From: Phycisphaeraceae bacterium
GTDB lineage: Bacteria > Planctomycetota > Phycisphaerae > Phycisphaerales > UBA1924
NCBI GenBank assembly: GCA_019636515.1
Contig: JAHBXI010000001.1
Span: 744,001-808,000 of the forward strand
Direction of reading: 5' to 3'
Length of the DNA: 64,000 bases
Of this stretch, positions 14,341 through 23,680 are shown piece after piece. Position numbers and translations under genes: made by a program. Below the pieces are notes generated by a model, which saw only the letters and a list, made by a program, of their open reading frames with translations, was not told where the DNA came from and did no database searches. Within the stretch, counting starts at the first letter, position 1; the number at the start of each line of letters is the position of its first letter.

Positions 14341-15663
14341 TTACGCCGATTCCTTCCTCGCCACGCGCAGTTCCCTCAGAGGACGCGGGGAACGGATCGC
14401 CCGTTCATCGATCACGAATTCCTCGCCCTGCGCGTTCAACTCCGGAAGGTCAAACATCAGGTCGAGCATGATCTCTTCCATCACCGAACGCAGCGCCCGG
14501 GCGCCCGTGTCACGCTTGACCGCCCGCTCGGCGATCACACGCAGCGCCCCGTCCGTAAACCGCAGTTTTGCTCCCTCGATCGAGAACAGGTGCTCGTACT
14601 GGCGAACCAGCGCGTTCTTCGGCTCGGTCAGGATCGAGACCAACGCCTCGGTCGTCAGCGGCATCAGCGGCGCCAGCACCGGCAGGCGGCCCACGAACTC
14701 CGGGATCATCCCGAACTCGATCAGGTCGTCCGCCGTCACCTGCGACAGCACCGACGCGCTGTCTTCACCGGCCGCCGACTCCGTCGGCGACATGAATCCG
14801 ATCCGGCTCTTGCCGATCCGCCGGCGGATGATGTCCTCCACGCCCACGAACGTCCCGCCGCAGATGAACAGGATGTTCGACGTGTCCAACTGGATGTACT
14901 GCTGCTCGGGGTGCTTGCGCCCGCCCTGCGGAGGCACGTTCGCCAGCGTCCCCTCCAGCATCTTCAGCAGACTCTGCTGCACGCCCTCCCCCGAGACGTC
15001 ACGGGTAATCGACACGTTGTTCGACGTCTTGCCGATCTTGTCGATCTCGTCGATGTAGATGATCCCGCGCTGCGCCGACTCCAGGTCAAAGTCCGCCGCC
15101 TGCAGCAGTTTCAGGAGAAGATTCTCGACGTCCTCCCCGACGTACCCCGCCTCCGTCAGCGTCGTCGCGTCACCGATCGCGAACGGGACCTTCAGCATCC
15201 GCGCCAGCGTCTTGGCCAGCAGCGTCTTGCCCGAGCCCGTCGGGCCGATCATCAGGATGTTGCTCTTGTCCAGTTCCACGCCCGAACCATCCGCGCTCTC
15301 AAGGTGCAGCAGACGCTTGTAGTGGTTGTGGACCGCCACCGCCAGGGAACGCTTCGCCTGCTGCTGGCCGATGATGTACTGGTCCAGGAAGCCCTTGATC
15401 TCGCTGGGCGCGGGGATGTCACGCGGCGTCGTCGCCGCCGCCGTCACGCGCCGACGCTCCTGCTTGAATATGTTCTGGCACAGCCCCGTACACTTGGCGC
15501 ATATGTACACCTCCCCGGGGCCTTCCACCATCGGGCCCACGTCACGGCTGGTCTTCCCGCAGAACGAGCATGTCGTGACCTTCCGCCCGCGGAAACCACC
15601 CGATTCCTCGCGGCCGGGGGTCGGGGGGGGGGTGCCGTCGCCGTCGTTTTTGCCTTTGGCCAT
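14341..15663 (-). CDS. clpX: ATP-dependent Clp protease ATP-binding subunit ClpX
   Basis: A 440-residue AAA+ unfoldase that feeds substrates to ClpP. The N-terminal zinc-binding domain has C32, C35, C55 and C58 ('CSFCGK', 'CAKCTGLC'). Walker A is 'GPTGSGKT' (about 140-147), Walker B '[12 protein letters not shown]', and the substrate-gripping pore loop 'AGYVGEDVE' is present. C-terminal sensor 2 is '[20 protein letters not shown]'. Length fits the family (about 420-440). A GAGAGGG precedes the ATG at 15663. No clpP gene is next to it, unlike the usual clpP-clpX order. Confidence 0.97.
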   Translation of the reverse strand: MAKGKNDGDGTPPPTPGREESGGFRGRKVTTCSFCGKTSRDVGPMVEGPGEVYICAKCTGLCQNIFKQERRRVTAAATTPRDIPAPSEIKGFLDQYIIGQQQAKRSLAVAVHNHYKRLLHLESADGSGVELDKSNILMIGPTGSGKTLLAKTLARMLKVPFAIGDATTLTEAGYVGEDVENLLLKLLQAADFDLESAQRGIIYIDEIDKIGKTSNNVSITRDVSGEGVQQSLLKMLEGTLANVPPQGGRKHPEQQYIQLDTSNILFICGGTFVGVEDIIRRRIGKSRIGFMSPTESAAGEDSASVLSQVTADDLIEFGMIPEFVGRLPVLAPLMPLTTEALVSILTEPKNALVRQYEHLFSIEGAKLRFTDGALRVIAERAVKRDTGARALRSVMEEIMLDLMFDLPELNAQGEEFVIDERAIRSPRPLRELRVARKESA

Positions 15664-15910
15664 TCAACCCTCTCAATGCACGGAACACCACGGCCAACGA
15701 ACCATCGGCCGCGACTCCCCGATGAAAGTCTATCGGCGCAAAACCCAACCGTCTCCACGCCGCCGTCATCTTCCTCGGACACCGACGCTCACCGCCCGAT
15801 CAACTCGATTCACACGCCCCGTAACACCAAGCGGACCTTGAACGGCACGCCTCGGTCAGATCCTGTCCGGGTCGCACCGGCCGCTACCGCCTCAATCCCG
15901 GGTATCGGCC

Positions 15911-16390
15911 TCATTCCTTTGATTCGCCCTCGGGCGGAGGAAGTTCCACCAGCGGAGGAAAGTCGTCCGCCGTCGGTGCCGCCGGGGGCGGACCACCTCC
16001 AACACCCCGTTCGACAGGCCCGGACGCTCGCGAGCCCTGGTCCGCCACTCTCGGAGTCGGCTTGGGGCTCTGACCCGTGACACCGGCCATGCCCCCGGAC
16101 GAGCCCGGCTCCGTGGAAGCCGACCCCGACGGCCTCGAAGCCGCCCTCCGAGCGATCGTCCGTACCGTCGATTCGTACTCCGCCCGAGACATCTCACCGC
16201 GGTCACGCAGGCGACGCAGCGACTCCATCAACGTCTCGTCGCCCGCCCCCGAGTCACGGGCCAGCAACCGCCGTCGCACCGCCATGATCACCACACCCCC
16301 CACCATCGCCACCACGATCAGACCCACAAGAAAGGGCCACGTCTCCATCAGGGCCCGCGACGCATCCTGTTCGCCCGGCGTTCGAACCAT
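15911..16390 (-). CDS. Single-pass membrane protein with a SHOCT-like motif
   Basis: A 159-residue protein with one transmembrane helix near the N-terminus ('WPFLVGLIVVAMVGGVVIMA'), followed by a cytoplasmic 'ETLMESLRRLRDRGEMSRAE' that resembles SHOCT-type short helical motifs. A long low-complexity, proline- and serine-rich tail ends in acidic residues. Function unknown; similar small proteins anchor or oligomerise at the membrane. Its ATG overlaps the TGA of the upstream gene (TGATG at 16388-16392), so the pair is translationally coupled. Confidence 0.7.
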   Translation of the reverse strand: MVRTPGEQDASRALMETWPFLVGLIVVAMVGGVVIMAVRRRLLARDSGAGDETLMESLRRLRDRGEMSRAEYESTVRTIARRAASRPSGSASTEPGSSGGMAGVTGQSPKPTPRVADQGSRASGPVERGVGGGPPPAAPTADDFPPLVELPPPEGESKE

Positions 16391-17145
16391 CAGATGTTCC
16401 CCGAGGACGCGATCGCCTCGCGGATCGGCGCCAGCAGCGTCGGCACCACCCGCTTCTCCACCAATTCCTCCCCCGTCGTCGTCAGTTGCGAGAAAATCCC
16501 CGGCAGTTCCTTCAGGTCACCCACCGAACCAAGCCGCCGGAGTATCAGGTACACGCTGATAGGCTCGGCCGCCGGCTCCGTGTCACGCCCGGCCGCCGCG
16601 TGCCCGCGAGTCTTGATCTCCACGTTGATCTCGTATTCCCCGCGCTCCCCGAACGTAACCCCCAGCACCGGCTGACAGTGCGAGACCGTCGCCCCCTGCA
16701 GTTCCAGCGCCGAACGCAGCGGAGACCCCGTCAGGATCGCGTCGGCGACGATCGCGTCGTGGTTCCCCGAGGCCGCCAGGTCGAACCCCATCAGCAGTTC
16801 GAGCGATTCGATGTCCAGCGGGCTCACGTTCAGGAAATACGGCGCGGTCTCCAGCACGTGCGCGTGAAGCGCGTACCCCTCCGCGGTCGTCGGGGGGTTC
16901 ACCGTCCCGGATCGAATGTTGTTCGACCGCACCGCCACCCAATGGTGCGGGGAGTCGGACGACGGGGACTCGAGCGCGAGTTCCTCCCGGTACCGACGGA
17001 ACTGCGTCATCCGCGGGAACTGCCGACGAACACGCTCAAAGAACTCAAGGACCGTCTCCCGGCTTCGCGGCAGGTCCATCTTCACCGCGATCTTCTGGTT
17101 GACATAAAAATCGCTGCAAAGCGCCTTGAAACTCTCGCCCATCAT
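16390..17145 (-). CDS. Conserved hypothetical protein (planctomycete-type)
   Basis: A 251-residue soluble protein from the ATG at 17145 (GGAGG 8 bases upstream). It begins 'SFKALCSDFYVNQKIAVKMD' and contains 'MTQFRRYREELALES', 'NNIRSGTVNPPTTAEGYALH' and 'MGFDLAASGNHDAIVADAIL'. I believe this matches a conserved hypothetical family of planctomycetes, but I cannot name it with certainty. No catalytic motif or membrane segment is visible. It is coupled to the SHOCT-like membrane protein by a TGATG overlap, suggesting a shared task. Confidence 0.65.
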   Translation of the reverse strand: MMGESFKALCSDFYVNQKIAVKMDLPRSRETVLEFFERVRRQFPRMTQFRRYREELALESPSSDSPHHWVAVRSNNIRSGTVNPPTTAEGYALHAHVLETAPYFLNVSPLDIESLELLMGFDLAASGNHDAIVADAILTGSPLRSALELQGATVSHCQPVLGVTFGERGEYEINVEIKTRGHAAAGRDTEPAAEPISVYLILRRLGSVGDLKELPGIFSQLTTTGEELVEKRVVPTLLAPIREAIASSGNI

Positions 17146-17217
17146 GCACGGCCTCCGCGGAACCACACTCTAGCGCCGCTTCGATCACGCCCTCTCGCGC
17201 CAACTCTCCACTACGCC

Positions 17218-17916
17218 TCAGCCCGGACCCAGCAGCCACCCCAGCACCCCGTCCGTGTCGCTCAGGTCCGCCACCGCCCGGTGCGCCCCGCAGCGGGACA
17301 GTTCCTCCGCCGGGTACGAACCCGTCCCCACGCCAAGGCACCTCATGCCCGACGCCAGCGCGCACCGCACATCGTGCGGCGTATCACCGACAATCGTCGC
17401 CCGATCCGGGGGCAGCGACACCCCCGTCCGCTGCCGATACGCCGACAACGCCAACGGAGGCAGGTGGTCACGGCTCGGAGGATCATGCGAGGAGCCGTCA
17501 CCCCACACCGCAATCGCAAACACGCCCGGATCAATCCCGCACGCCCGCAACTTGATCCGCCCCGTGTCGGCAAAATTCCCCGTCAAAAGCCCCAGCATGA
17601 CGCCCTTCACGCCGGACAACGCCAAGAGCAACTCCGGCACCCCGGGCAAAGGTCGTTCCGATCCCGGCGGACGGAGGATCTCCGTGATCCGCTCACGATA
17701 CCCCGCCCGGAGCCGGCCCAGGTTCTCGGCCGTGTCCTCAACACCGTTGTCTCGCAGCAGGTCGCGGAGAATCAGAGGGTCGAGCCGGCCCGCCACCTCC
17801 GTGCGGTCCGTCCGGAACGACGGGCCGAAGATCGCCCGCCCCGCCGACTCCAGCGCGCGGATCCCGGACCCGGTCGTGTTGATCAGCGTCGAGTCAATGT
17901 CGAAAAGAACCAGCAT
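17218..17916 (-). CDS. HAD-superfamily hydrolase (phosphoglycolate phosphatase-like)
   Basis: A 232-residue HAD phosphatase. Motif I is 'LVLFDIDSTLINT' (the nucleophile aspartate in D-I-D), motif II 'GLLTGN', and motif IV 'TIVGDTPHDVRCA', with a helical cap between about 20 and 90. Relatives remove phosphate from small metabolites such as 2-phosphoglycolate or pyrophosphate; the exact substrate is not readable. The ATG at 17916 is chosen because homology begins there; upstream residues are non-conserved. It is divergent from mnmA, 59 bases away. Confidence 0.85.
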   Translation of the reverse strand: MLVLFDIDSTLINTTGSGIRALESAGRAIFGPSFRTDRTEVAGRLDPLILRDLLRDNGVEDTAENLGRLRAGYRERITEILRPPGSERPLPGVPELLLALSGVKGVMLGLLTGNFADTGRIKLRACGIDPGVFAIAVWGDGSSHDPPSRDHLPPLALSAYRQRTGVSLPPDRATIVGDTPHDVRCALASGMRCLGVGTGSYPAEELSRCGAHRAVADLSDTDGVLGWLLGPG

Positions 17917-17975
17917 CGACGCCCAGAGTAGCCACGGCAAGACGAGCGACGCGACCACCTACGATCCACCTGCCC

Positions 17976-19184
17976 ATGACCCCCGCCAGGCCCAAGGTCC
18001 TCGTGGCGATGTCGGGCGGTGTTGATTCATCCGTCGCCGCCGCGCTCCTCCTGCGCGAAGACTACGACGTCGTCGGCTGCTTCATGAGGCTCGGATCACC
18101 CGGAGAGACGCTCGATCAACTTCTCCCCGCCGACGACGCCTGCACCATCGATCGATCGCAAGGCGCCCCGGTCCGCATAGGCAAGCAGGGTTGCTGCTCG
18201 ATCAACGATGCCGCCGACGCCAGGCTTGTCGCCGCACGCCTGGGAATCCCCTTGTACGTCTGCAATTTCAAGCGAGACTTCGGACGCATCATCGACTACT
18301 TCGCCGACGAGTACGCCGCCGGAAGAACCCCCAACCCCTGCGTCCGATGCAACGACTGGCTCAAGTTCGGCAAACTCCACGACTACGCCCGACAGATCGG
18401 CGCCGACTACGTCGCCTCCGGACATTACGCCCGCGTCGACCACGGCACACCCGGCGGGCCCCGGCTGCGCCGCGGGCTCGACACCGCCAAGGACCAGAGT
18501 TACGTCCTGTTCGGCGTCCGCAGGGACCAACTCCCCGGCATGCTCCTGCCCATCGGCTCCATGCACAAGGCACGGGTACGGGAGGTTGCCCGGGAACTCG
18601 GACTCCCCGTCTTCGATAAGCCCGACAGCCAGGAGATCTGCTTCGTCCCGGACAACGACTACGCCGCCCTGGTCGAGAGCCGACGACCCGACACCGCCAG
18701 GGAAGGCCCCATCGTCGATACCGCCGGAAAGGTCGTCGGCACGCACCCAGGGCAGCACCGCTTCACCATCGGGCAGCGCCGGGGGCTTTCCCTCTCCCTC
18801 GGATCCCCCGTCTACGTCGTCGCCAGGGACGCCGCCACCAACACGGTCGTCGTCGGACCTCGTGAACAACTCCTGGCCGAATCCTGCATCGCCGCCGAGG
18901 CCAATTTCCTCGTGGAAGAGCCCCCGCGGGCCCTTCGAGTCCCGGTTCTGGCCAAGTACAGGTACAACTCCCCGCCCGTTCACGCCGTCATGGTGAATCT
19001 GGGAACCGACCCGTCCCCGAATCCATCCGGGCGCTCGGGCTCGTTCCGCGTCACCTTCGACCAGCCGCAGGCCGCCGTCGCCGCAGGGCAGGCCGTGGTC
19101 CTCTACGACGCCCGCGAGCCCGACCGGGTCGTCGGCGGCGGGTGGATTCGATCCGTCGATCCCCTCCCCGCCCCGCGGGCCTGA
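17976..19184 (+). CDS. mnmA: tRNA-specific 2-thiouridylase MnmA
   Basis: A 402-residue enzyme that thiolates U34 of tRNA-Lys, -Glu and -Gln. The PP-loop ATPase motif 'AMSGGVDSSVAAALL' lies at 11-25. The two catalytic cysteines are C121 ('NPCVRCN') and C221 ('SQEICFVPD'), and 'HPGQHRFTIGQRRGL' marks the central domain. The region 39-73 is longer than in E. coli MnmA but keeps the typical 'GCCSINDAADARLVA'. The C-terminal beta-barrel ends 'GQAVVLYD'. The next frame, a permease remnant, starts 3 bases after its stop. Confidence 0.95.
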   Translation: MTPARPKVLVAMSGGVDSSVAAALLLREDYDVVGCFMRLGSPGETLDQLLPADDACTIDRSQGAPVRIGKQGCCSINDAADARLVAARLGIPLYVCNFKRDFGRIIDYFADEYAAGRTPNPCVRCNDWLKFGKLHDYARQIGADYVASGHYARVDHGTPGGPRLRRGLDTAKDQSYVLFGVRRDQLPGMLLPIGSMHKARVREVARELGLPVFDKPDSQEICFVPDNDYAALVESRRPDTAREGPIVDTAGKVVGTHPGQHRFTIGQRRGLSLSLGSPVYVVARDAATNTVVVGPREQLLAESCIAAEANFLVEEPPRALRVPVLAKYRYNSPPVHAVMVNLGTDPSPNPSGRSGSFRVTFDQPQAAVAAGQAVVLYDAREPDRVVGGGWIRSVDPLPAPRA

Positions 19185-19187
19185 TCC

Positions 19188-19439
19188 ATGTTCACCATCG
19201 CCATCAAGATGCTGCTGGGCGACAGGACCAAGTACCTGATCCTGGTCATGGGCATCGCCTTTGCCACGCTGCTCATCAACCAGCAGGGCGCGATCTTCAT
19301 CGGCCTGCTCATCCGCTCGACCGGCCCCTTGCAGAACGTCACGCCGCCAGACCTGTGGGCCAGCGATCCGGGCGTCCGCTTCATCGACTCGGGACCGCCG
19401 GACACCACGCGCCCCACGCCTCACGCCCGATCAGCGTGA
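19188..19439 (+). pseudogene. Truncated DevC-like ABC-transporter permease remnant
   Basis: The 83-codon frame starts like a DevC/MacB-type permease: 'FTIAIKMLLGDRTKYLILVM', a first membrane helix, 'LLINQQGAIFIGLLIRST' and 'PPDLWASDPGVRFIDS'. Full proteins are around 385 residues with four membrane segments; here homology ends near residue 68 and the frame stops inside the 3' end of the convergent GspC-like gene. It is therefore a 5' remnant left by a deletion or rearrangement. No partner ATPase (DevA) or membrane-fusion gene (DevB) is nearby. It follows mnmA by 3 bases and may still be transcribed. Confidence 0.75.
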
Positions 19440-19967
19440 CAGCGAAATCGTCTCGGTCGCTCCGCTCGCGTGCTCGATTGTCACCGTCCCCGTTGAGTGG
19501 TCGATCCGCTCAATCGTCCAGTCGTCACCGACCGAGTCACCGACACGCCGCACCGCCCCGTTGATGACCGCGACCAGGTCACGGCCCGAGGCGATGCTCG
19601 ACAGGCGCAGCGTGGGAACACGCGGAGATGACTCGGCGACCTCGGATTCCGACGCGATGCCCGGCATCAGCCCCGCCAGCGCCGCATTGCCACCCTCAAA
19701 CGCCGACGAATGAAACGGGTCGCGAGCGATCACCGCGCCGGCTCGGGCCAGGCCCGCCTCCAGCATCCGCCGAGTCGGCTCGTCGATTGTCTCCTCGGGC
19801 TCGACCGACCACGGCTCGGGCGTGGACGCCGCCGGCGAGGACGCCGCCGATGCACGCGCCGGGCCGTTGCCCAGCGTCATCCACCGAGCGCCGACCAGCA
19901 GCGCCGTGGGGATCGCAACCTGCAGCGCCACCAGGCTCACCGACTTTGCGATTTGTACCTTTTTCAT
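19431..19967 (-). CDS. GspC/PilP-like inner-membrane protein of the secretion/pilus operon
   Basis: A 178-residue protein with one N-terminal membrane helix ('VSLVALQVAIPTALLVGARW'), a linker, and a C-terminal beta domain ('RLSSIASGRDLVAVINGAVR', 'DDWTIERIDHSTGTVTIEHA'). That layout is the HR-domain type found in GspC and PilP, which link the inner-membrane platform to the secretin. The assignment rests on layout, the DPF motif and position as last gene of the operon. It overlaps the PilO-like gene by ATGA (19964-19967). Confidence 0.65.
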   Translation of the reverse strand: MKKVQIAKSVSLVALQVAIPTALLVGARWMTLGNGPARASAASSPAASTPEPWSVEPEETIDEPTRRMLEAGLARAGAVIARDPFHSSAFEGGNAALAGLMPGIASESEVAESSPRVPTLRLSSIASGRDLVAVINGAVRRVGDSVGDDWTIERIDHSTGTVTIEHASGATETISLSR

Positions 19968-20578
19968 CGGCGTACTTCCTTGCGAACCGTCGCGGAGGGC
20001 TTCGCCTGCGGGGCGACCAGCCGCATGTGCGTCGTCTCGATCACCGCCGACACCAAACGTCCCTGGCTGGTTTCCACCGGCGTCAGCCGAAGGCCGCTGA
20101 TGCGTGTGAGTCCGAGGTCCGTCCGCACCGACTCAATGAAGTCGGCCATGTCCGTGTACGTCCCCTGCGCCGAGATCGAGTACCCCAGCGCGTCACGCAG
20201 CGCATACGCCGCCCCACGACCCTCGGTCGATCCCACGCGCCCTCGACGCTCCAGGCGGTCGATCCGCACACGGTGCGACCCGGCCAGCGATCGCACACGC
20301 TCCTGGATCAAATTGCCGTCGGGCGCTTTCCCGGCTTCGCGCAGCCGCTCGCCGCGCTCGGTCACTCGATGCAGTTCCTGATCGAGCACCCGCTGGTCCG
20401 GAAGACCAAGCCCCTCCAGACCCGAGATCTGCCCAAGAAGCGTCGTCTCCTGCACCGACGCCGACGCCAGCCTCACGTGCAGAGGCGCCACCGCCACGCG
20501 CCACGCCACGACGAGCAGGCCCCCGGCCGCCACGGCCGCGATCAACACCATCCTCGGGCTCAAGTCATGCATGCTCAT
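19964..20578 (-). CDS. PilO/GspM-like assembly protein
   Basis: A 204-residue protein with one N-terminal membrane helix ('MVLIAAVAAGGLLVVAWRVA'), a coiled-coil segment (about 35-95) and a C-terminal ferredoxin-like domain ('YSISAQGTYTDMADFIESVR'), as in PilO and GspM. In type IV pili and type II secretion this protein pairs with PilN/GspL to form the inner-membrane alignment complex. ATGA overlaps on both sides (with the PilM-PilN gene and the GspC-like gene) place it firmly in the operon. Confidence 0.75.
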   Translation of the reverse strand: MSMHDLSPRMVLIAAVAAGGLLVVAWRVAVAPLHVRLASASVQETTLLGQISGLEGLGLPDQRVLDQELHRVTERGERLREAGKAPDGNLIQERVRSLAGSHRVRIDRLERRGRVGSTEGRGAAYALRDALGYSISAQGTYTDMADFIESVRTDLGLTRISGLRLTPVETSQGRLVSAVIETTHMRLVAPQAKPSATVRKEVRR

Positions 20579-22206
20579 CGCGCACCCCCCGGGCCGGGTG
20601 AAAACGGCGACCCGCGAAGCCGCAGGTCCGCCGAAAATATGTCCACCGACACCCCACGCACGTCCGCCGAACGCGTCGTGCCCAGGTCCACCGATCCCAC
20701 CGACGCCGATGAACCAAGCGCCGAAAGAAAGCGACCCATCGCCGAGTTGGACTCCGGCGATTCACCACCCGTCGCCAGCGCCCCGCGTAGCGTCATCGAC
20801 GTGCCCGAAGACCCGCCAGAGGCCGTGATGTCCGTGAGGCGGATCCGATCCAGCGTGGCCTCCGCGATCTCCGACAGCGCCAGCCGGTAGTCGGGCTGAT
20901 CACCAAGTCCCTGCCGGATCGCCCGGAGAATCTCCGCGTTCTCTCGCCGGTGCGACAGGATCTTCCCGTGCTGCTCCGCGCGACGGGTCAATTCCGCGTG
21001 TACGGGCGTCAACACCGCGATCGCATCACGCCGCTGCTCGATGCCCGCCCATACCCACAGGCCCTCCGCCGCGACCAGCGCCGCCGCCGCCGCCGAACCC
21101 GCCAGCAGGCCGATCTTCGCCCCGCGGGAACGTGCCGCCCGGCGGTGAGATTCCGGAGTCAACGAGGCCGCCGCGGCGTCCACGTGACGAGAGATCCCAA
21201 GATCAATCGTGTGCGGGCTCTCCGACCACGCCGATTCATCCGCCTCCGACAGCGAAAGATCCAACTGCCCGGCGATCGTCGAGCCCAGGCCGGTGATCGC
21301 CGACCCAGCCCCGAACACGTCGAGCGTCGCCTTCGCCGCCTCCTGCGGCGACAGGCCGAATCGCAGCGTCTGGCGGATCTCCACCACGTACCGCTGCAAC
21401 GCGGGGTTCAGATAAGGCAGCAGTTGGTCCGAACCGTCGGCTCGCTTGCCCCGGCCCGCCTCCGCCGACATCGCGCCGCGTCGCAGAGACTCAAACGCGG
21501 CCCGACGCACCGAAGCGTCCGCCCCGGTGCCCACTTCCCCAGCCGCCTCCGCCGCCGCGTCGATCAATACCCGCGTTCCGATCCCCACGCACCGTACCAG
21601 CCGAAGGCTCTGCCCGTCCGTCAACGCGATCACCGTCCGTTGCTCTCCCAGGTGAACCACCACCCGCGGGGAACCCACCGACGCGCCGGACGCACGATCC
21701 ACCGCCGCACGCACCGCCGCCACCTCGACCGGGACGTACGCGATCGGACGAAGGCCGGCACGAACCGCCAGGCGGCGGATCGGGTCCACGCGAGCATCCC
21801 GGTCGATGGCGCACAACATCAGGTGCTGAAGGGTTTCACCCTCCACCGTCTCCCCAAGAGGAATCACCAGCGAAGGCTCCGACGCCGGATCCATGTCCGA
21901 GGCGTCCCCGAGCAACTTCATTGCCTCCGACCGGGCGTCCGAATCCGCGTTGACCGCGAACACGTCCACCACCGTCTCAGGCCCCGAGTACTCGATGATC
22001 GCCCTCGACCCCGGCGACACTCCGACCGCCCGCACAAGGTGCCCCATCGCCGCGTCGAACGCGGCCAGGTCGTTCTCCCACGCCTGCTCCAGCGTCGAGC
22101 GGTCCAGCCATGCCGAGGCCCGCGCGACAATCTCGCCTCGCTCCAGACGCCCGACATCCAGACGGACAGGCCCCAGCGCCACGATCACTTGTGCGTGTGA
22201 ACCCAT
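20575..22206 (-). CDS. PilM-PilN (GspL-like) fusion protein
   Basis: A 543-residue protein joining two parts that are separate in most type IV pili. Residues 1 to about 340 form an actin-like PilM domain ('RVVVHLGEQRTVIALTDGQS', 'QRYVVEIRQTLRF', 'VFGAGSAITGLGSTIAGQL'). A membrane helix near 385 ('KIGLLAGSAAAAALVAAEGL') is followed by a coiled coil and a PilN-like periplasmic domain ('LDRIRLTDITASGGSSGTSM'). This is the architecture of GspL in type II secretion. It docks the ATPase to the PilO-like and GspC-like proteins encoded next. Confidence 0.8.
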   Translation of the reverse strand: MGSHAQVIVALGPVRLDVGRLERGEIVARASAWLDRSTLEQAWENDLAAFDAAMGHLVRAVGVSPGSRAIIEYSGPETVVDVFAVNADSDARSEAMKLLGDASDMDPASEPSLVIPLGETVEGETLQHLMLCAIDRDARVDPIRRLAVRAGLRPIAYVPVEVAAVRAAVDRASGASVGSPRVVVHLGEQRTVIALTDGQSLRLVRCVGIGTRVLIDAAAEAAGEVGTGADASVRRAAFESLRRGAMSAEAGRGKRADGSDQLLPYLNPALQRYVVEIRQTLRFGLSPQEAAKATLDVFGAGSAITGLGSTIAGQLDLSLSEADESAWSESPHTIDLGISRHVDAAAASLTPESHRRAARSRGAKIGLLAGSAAAAALVAAEGLWVWAGIEQRRDAIAVLTPVHAELTRRAEQHGKILSHRRENAEILRAIRQGLGDQPDYRLALSEIAEATLDRIRLTDITASGGSSGTSMTLRGALATGGESPESNSAMGRFLSALGSSASVGSVDLGTTRSADVRGVSVDIFSADLRLRGSPFSPGPGGAR

Positions 22207-22306
22207 CGGACCTCCCGATCACGTCAGACCGAGCAACCGCGCTCACGCACGGATGCGCCCGGTCCATATCGGCGTTCCTCGACCACGCCTTGCCCCACCT
22301 TGCCCA

Positions 22307-22705
22307 TCAGTACGACAACATCACCCGAACCCGCCGCAAGGCCGTGCCGCTGCGACCCTCGATCACCAGTTCCCCCTCCCCATCGTCGGGAGGAACGTCC
22401 AGATAAGTACCCGTCGCACGCTCGAACGACACCGTGTCGCCCGCCGACGGCAGCGCCAGGCCACCGACGATCATCCGTCGGCACGCCATCACGCACCCAT
22501 CGGCCGCGTAGAACGCCCGCGCCGTCTCCACACGCAACGCCGCCGCGTGCGCATCGTCCGCCATCGACGCCACCGACCCCATCACCGCCAGGTGCGTCGC
22601 CCCGATCATCATCACCACGATCACGATCACCGCCCCGCGAGGAGATTCGCGCGATCGCGCCGCGCCTCGACCCATCCCGCTCGCCGCTTTCATCCACGGG
22701 CTCAT
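22307..22705 (-). CDS. PilX/GspK-like minor pseudopilin
   Basis: A 132-residue protein whose N-terminal hydrophobic helix follows a short basic leader ('PRGAVIVIVVMMIGATHLAV'), as in PilX and GspK. It lacks the glutamate at mature position 5, a known feature of GspK-type tip pseudopilins. The 'AFYAADGCVMACRRMIVGG' after the helix is typical of PilX N-terminal domains ('A-x-x-A-A-x-x-G'). It is much shorter than classic GspK (about 300 residues), so it would form a minimal tip. It overlaps the preceding pseudopilin by ATGA. Confidence 0.7.
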   Translation of the reverse strand: MSPWMKAASGMGRGAARSRESPRGAVIVIVVMMIGATHLAVMGSVASMADDAHAAALRVETARAFYAADGCVMACRRMIVGGLALPSAGDTVSFERATGTYLDVPPDDGEGELVIEGRSGTALRRVRVMLSY

Positions 22706-23208
22706 GGTGACACCCCCGAACGTATGAACGCCGCCGAACTCATCCGAAGGCCCTCCGACTCGATCGTGAAATTCACGCGCCGGGTCTCGCGAGGAGTTCC
22801 CGCCGTCGAGGTCACCCCGTCGGTCGCCAGCGCGGTCACCTCGAACGCCGTCACTCCCGCCAGCAACGCGGCCGATTCTCCCCCCGGCGCACGCAGCGAC
22901 AGCACCCCGTTCTCCAGGGTAACTCCCGAGCCGTCCTCGAGCGTCAACGACCCCTCCGCCACCGACGACACCGCCACGCCCGAGCCGCCCGACGCAGGAG
23001 GGATCTCACGCACCAGGCGCACGCATCGCTCCAGCGCAAACCCCACCCGCTCGGTCGCGCGGCGAGACGCCATCGCCGACACGTACGCCTCCGACGACGA
23101 CGACACCACCGGCGAGACCAGCGCGGCCACCACCCCCAGCACGATCACCGCCGTCAACGCCTCCAGAAGCGTGAACCCGCGTCGATTGTTTTCACCACGG
23201 CTCTTCAT
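22702..23208 (-). CDS. GspJ-like pseudopilin
   Basis: A 168-residue pseudopilin from the ATG at 23208. The processing site 'NNRRGFTLLEALTAVIVLG' has the canonical G-1, F+1 and E+5. The rest is a beta-rich domain ('GSLTLEDGSGVTLENGVLSL') as in GspJ-type minor pseudopilins. A far longer upstream extension in the same frame is non-conserved and was not used. ATGA overlaps connect it to the GspI-like and GspK-like genes, so the minor pseudopilins are made together. Confidence 0.8.
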   Translation of the reverse strand: MKSRGENNRRGFTLLEALTAVIVLGVVAALVSPVVSSSSEAYVSAMASRRATERVGFALERCVRLVREIPPASGGSGVAVSSVAEGSLTLEDGSGVTLENGVLSLRAPGGESAALLAGVTAFEVTALATDGVTSTAGTPRETRRVNFTIESEGLRMSSAAFIRSGVSP

Positions 23209-23675
23209 TCCTGTCCCGTCACCAGCAGTCCGATCCCAAGCGCGATCACCCCGCCCCGGGATCCCGGGAAGCGAACCGTCACCGTGACACGCCGGCACAC
23301 GTCCACCATCGCATCACCCGTCGCCACACCGCCCGGCCCGACCAGCCCGCCGACCTCCAGGTCGAACGAAAATCCCGCGTCGGTGTACACCGACAGCAGC
23401 GGACCAAGCCTCGCACGAAGCCCCGAACCGGGCGTGTCGAGGTACCCCGCCGCATCCGCCAGGGCGGGCATCCCAAGCCCCGCCGACGGGCTGACCGTGT
23501 CCGCGAGGACGTGCTCGGCGACCGCCGTCGCCATCGCCGTCGCCCGCATCGCGTTGGCCGCATCCGCGCGATCCCCCGCCACCGACTGCATCCACGCCAC
23601 CGACGCCGGGACCGCCAGCGCGATCATCACGACCGCGATCACCGTCTCGATCAGAATGGATCCGCGCCGCTTCAT
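23205..23675 (-). CDS. GspI-like pseudopilin
   Basis: A 156-residue pseudopilin from the ATG at 23675. The leader is very short: 'MKRRGSILIETVIAVVMIAL', with cleavage predicted after G5, serine at +1 instead of phenylalanine, and E+5 present. GspI-type proteins initiate the pseudopilus tip together with GspJ and GspK. The 'GLLVTGQE' end overlaps the GspJ-like start by ATGA. It begins 5 bases after the GspH-like gene. Confidence 0.75.
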   Translation of the reverse strand: MKRRGSILIETVIAVVMIALAVPASVAWMQSVAGDRADAANAMRATAMATAVAEHVLADTVSPSAGLGMPALADAAGYLDTPGSGLRARLGPLLSVYTDAGFSFDLEVGGLVGPGGVATGDAMVDVCRRVTVTVRFPGSRGGVIALGIGLLVTGQE

Positions 23676-23680
23676 GCCGT

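Noticed and set aside
16486..17931. 481-codon plus-strand frame opposite conserved genes
   Set aside because: Arginine- and proline-rich shadow of high-GC minus-strand genes with clear homology and ribosome-binding sites.
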